A model generated the notes under the pieces. It did not search any database. It was not told the origin of the DNA and saw nothing but the letters and a program-made list of their open reading frames with translations. Below are positions 62,131 to 64,000 of a stretch of 64,000 nt of DNA, in pieces (the first letter of the stretch is position 1; the number at the start of each line of letters is the position of its first letter). The DNA comes from Sulfuriferula sp. (GTDB lineage: Bacteria > Pseudomonadota > Gammaproteobacteria > Burkholderiales > Sulfuriferulaceae), in assembly GCA_013140765.1 (NCBI GenBank), contig JABFSE010000008.1:62001-126000 (forward strand). The letters are read 5' to 3'. The position numbers and the translations under genes are program-made.

Positions 62131-63489
62131 TTACGCCTTACGCGGCAAGAATAAAGCGGCGACTTGCTTGCTACGCACGGGTTGATTCGCACGCACGATT
62201 AACGGCATGTCAGGCACTTCCACATCACCGCGCTCGCGTTTGGTGGTGGTCGCTGCCAACGATGGTTGCGACCGTTCTGGCTGTTTACGCTCGCTGCTAG
62301 GACGCTCAGTCCGCGCTGGGCGGGTAAACTCTGACGCAACGGCCACATCAGGCGCGTAACCTGGTATGATTTCTGATGATATTTTTTTACCCAACAGCTT
62401 TTCTATATCACTCAAGTAGCGCAACTCATCATCCGACACTAATGAAATCGCCTCGCCCGATGCACCCGCCCGTCCTGTACGACCAATACGATGCACGTAA
62501 TCTTCTGCCGCATGGGGCAAGTCAAAATTGACCACGACAGGCAATTGGTCAATATCTATCCCACGCGCCGCCACATCCGTCGCCACTAATACTTGTATCG
62601 CGCCTTGCTTGAATTGATCCAGTGCCTCTACTCGCGCCTGCTGGGATTTATCACCGTGAATAGCATTAGCAGGAATACCATCGCGCCCAAGTTGCTGTGC
62701 CAGTCGGTTTGCGCCTAATTTGGTACTGCAAAACACCAGCACTTGGTGAAGTTGGCGGCTTTTAATCAAATGCGTCAACAGCGCATGTTTGCGTGTTTTA
62801 TGTACGGGATGAACGATTTGCGTGACCGTTTCTGCGGTGGCGTTGCGCTTTGCGACTTCGATAAGTTGCGGCTGATTCATCATGCTATCAGCCAGTTTTT
62901 TGATTTCGCCTGAAAAAGTCGCCGAGAACATCAGGTTTTGCCGCCCCGCAGGCAGTAGCTCGGTAATGCGGCGCAAATCTGGCATAAAACCCATATCCAA
63001 CATACGGTCAGCTTCATCGAGGATAAGCATTTGTACTTGTGATAAATTCACCGTCTTATTTTGTACGTGGTCAAGTAAACGCCCAGGTGTTGCCACTAAA
63101 ATATCGACACCACCGCGCAATATATCAATTTGCGCATTCATATTCACACCGCCGTAAACCACGGTAATACGCAATGGCAAGTATTTACCGTATTTTTGTA
63201 CGCTTTCCTCCACCTGCATCGCCAATTCACGCGTAGGTATCAGTATCAACGCCCGCACAGGATGCCGCGCAGGAGATGGACTGCTGGTTGCAAAAGGGGC
63301 TAAACGGCTTAACATTGGCAACGTAAAGCCCGCTGTTTTGCCCGTGCCAGTCTGCGCACCTGCCATCACATCACAACCTGTCAACACCACTGGAATCACT
63401 TGCGCTTGCACTGGTGTAGGCTCGGTATAACCGCACTCCGCTACCGCACGCAGTATCTCAGGTACGAGACCGAGATCAGAAAAAGCCAT
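62131..63489 (-). CDS. rhlE: DEAD-box RNA helicase RhlE
   Basis: A 452-residue DEAD-box helicase: Q motif ([16 protein letters not shown]), [51 protein letters not shown], and [20 protein letters not shown] with [11 protein letters not shown] basic Ser/Arg/Pro-rich tail follows from residue 385. It remodels RNA during ribosome biogenesis and mRNA decay. A DUF3301 gene follows with no gap. Confidence 0.93.
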   Translation of the reverse strand: MAFSDLGLVPEILRAVAECGYTEPTPVQAQVIPVVLTGCDVMAGAQTGTGKTAGFTLPMLSRLAPFATSSPSPARHPVRALILIPTRELAMQVEESVQKYGKYLPLRITVVYGGVNMNAQIDILRGGVDILVATPGRLLDHVQNKTVNLSQVQMLILDEADRMLDMGFMPDLRRITELLPAGRQNLMFSATFSGEIKKLADSMMNQPQLIEVAKRNATAETVTQIVHPVHKTRKHALLTHLIKSRQLHQVLVFCSTKLGANRLAQQLGRDGIPANAIHGDKSQQARVEALDQFKQGAIQVLVATDVAARGIDIDQLPVVVNFDLPHAAEDYVHRIGRTGRAGASGEAISLVSDDELRYLSDIEKLLGKKISSEIIPGYAPDVAVASEFTRPARTERPSSERKQPERSQPSLAATTTKRERGDVEVPDMPLIVRANQPVRSKQVAALFLPRKA

Positions 63490-63675
63490 GCACTACCTCA
63501 TTCATTATCGACAAAGTGCTATTTTACAACATCCTCAAGCAGGAATGCGGTTTATATCTTGCTTAACACACAACAATTAGAATATAATTAAATGCTAATA
63601 TAATTCATCATCAGCAAAATAAACTACAAGCTGATAATATCACGACATGACAGACATAACAGGTGTAAGGATGCT

Positions 63676-64000
63676 ATGAATCAACGATTTAACTGCAAGC
63701 TCAAATTTAAGCCTAAATATAGCGCACTGTCGCTGGCCGTCATTACGGGCTTATTTACACTGAGCACAGCACACGCTGAAACGCTCAATTTTCAACAATG
63801 CGTCAATACCGCACTCAAGCAAAACTTTGACCTCGTCGCCAGTCGCGCTCAAATTGAGCAAGCGCAAGCAGGGTTACAAGAAGCAAAAGGCTATCGCTGG
63901 CCAAAAATCGTGCTTTCTATGGGCGCATCTTATACCGACAATGCGCTTAACGTATTTGGCACAAAATTATCGCAACGTAACGCCACCTTTAACGATTTTG
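63676..64000 (+). CDS. TolC-family outer membrane efflux protein, N-terminal part
   Basis: The first 108 codons of a gene that runs off the window. It has a signal peptide (residues 1-34, ending STAHA) followed by LNFQQCVNTALKQNFDLVAS and QAGLQEAKGYRWPKIVLSMG, the first long helix of an OEP/TolC repeat. AAGGA lies 5-8 bases before the ATG at 63676; an ATG at 63671 opens only a three-codon frame. Such proteins are the outer-membrane ducts of RND, MFP or type I secretion systems; the partners would be just downstream of the window. Confidence 0.88.
   Translation, partial: MNQRFNCKLKFKPKYSALSLAVITGLFTLSTAHAETLNFQQCVNTALKQNFDLVASRAQIEQAQAGLQEAKGYRWPKIVLSMGASYTDNALNVFGTKLSQRNATFNDF

Overview
This 64 kb window looks like a chromosome segment of a betaproteobacterium, probably an autotrophic or sediment/freshwater member of the Nitrosomonadales/Gallionellales type; this is inferred from gene content, not from a marker-gene comparison. 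The signs are the paired cyanophycin synthetases with a dedicated ABC exporter/DUF1854 module, the rib-nusB-thiL-pgpA-pncC-recA-recX order, the prfB-lysS pair, a RibBA whose second domain lacks the GTP cyclohydrolase II cysteines, and a CbbY-type phosphatase normally tied to RuBisCO. GC content is near 50% by eye. No rRNA, tRNA, CRISPR array, intact insertion sequence or prophage was seen.

Layout: 0-0.8 kb carries the end of rmuC and a DUF2288 gene. 1.1-3.1 kb is a toxin-antitoxin (TA) patch: an intact FitAB pair, an intact Phd/VapC pair, and fragments of a PIN/RHH pair and a RelE toxin. 3.2-7.7 kb is a type IV pilin gene under a sigma-54 promoter, a Wzy/PglL-like membrane glycosyl ligase, a small unknown protein and a TPR/O-GlcNAc-transferase-like (SPINDLY) protein; together they suggest a pilin or surface-protein glycosylation locus. 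7.8-9.1 kb is a second decayed TA patch (AbrB-like/VapC remnant, BrnTA with a frameshifted toxin) bounded by inverted GTTAGAACTGACCCC-type repeats. 9.1-10.5 kb has a YpfJ-type metalloprotease and a secreted cysteine-repeat protein.

10.6-18.3 kb is the cyanophycin (nitrogen storage) locus: DUF1854 and ABC exporter on the minus strand, divergent from cphA' (degenerate Mur-type P-loop) and cphA. Between cphA and the next gene lies a near-consensus sigma-54 promoter preceded by NtrC-like palindromes and followed, about 85 nt downstream, by a strong terminator. No ORF fits inside. This looks like an undescribed nitrogen-responsive small RNA and is the most interesting object in the window.

18.4-31.5 kb is mainly housekeeping: YheS ABC-F, DUF3025, a second BrnTA remnant, a membrane protein, recX-recA, pncC, pgpA, thiL, nusB, ribH, ribBA, ribE, yebC. 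A DUF262-HNH endonuclease (GmrSD-like) and a DUF4160/DUF2442 pair are inserted co-directionally between ribBA and ribH. 32-48.6 kb holds tex, an AlkA-type glycosylase, cytochrome b561 with two YceI proteins, an MTA/SAH deaminase, DedA, acs, yhdP, a nitrilase, tldD and gltX. 48.9-58.5 kb (mostly minus) holds lysS, prfB with its programmed frameshift, a TonB-like anchored protein, a zinc-finger protein, ilvE, glnE, an HI0933 flavoprotein and dksA. 58.6-64 kb holds cbbY, msrB, an FNR-type reductase, a periplasmic metallo-beta-lactamase-fold hydrolase, DUF3301, rhlE, and the start of a TolC-family gene cut by the window edge.

Several genes concern nitrogen economy: cphA/cphA' and the exporter store Asp/Arg nitrogen, glnE adjusts glutamine synthetase, and the candidate small RNA would be switched on by NtrC when nitrogen is short. 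That link is inferred from motifs only.
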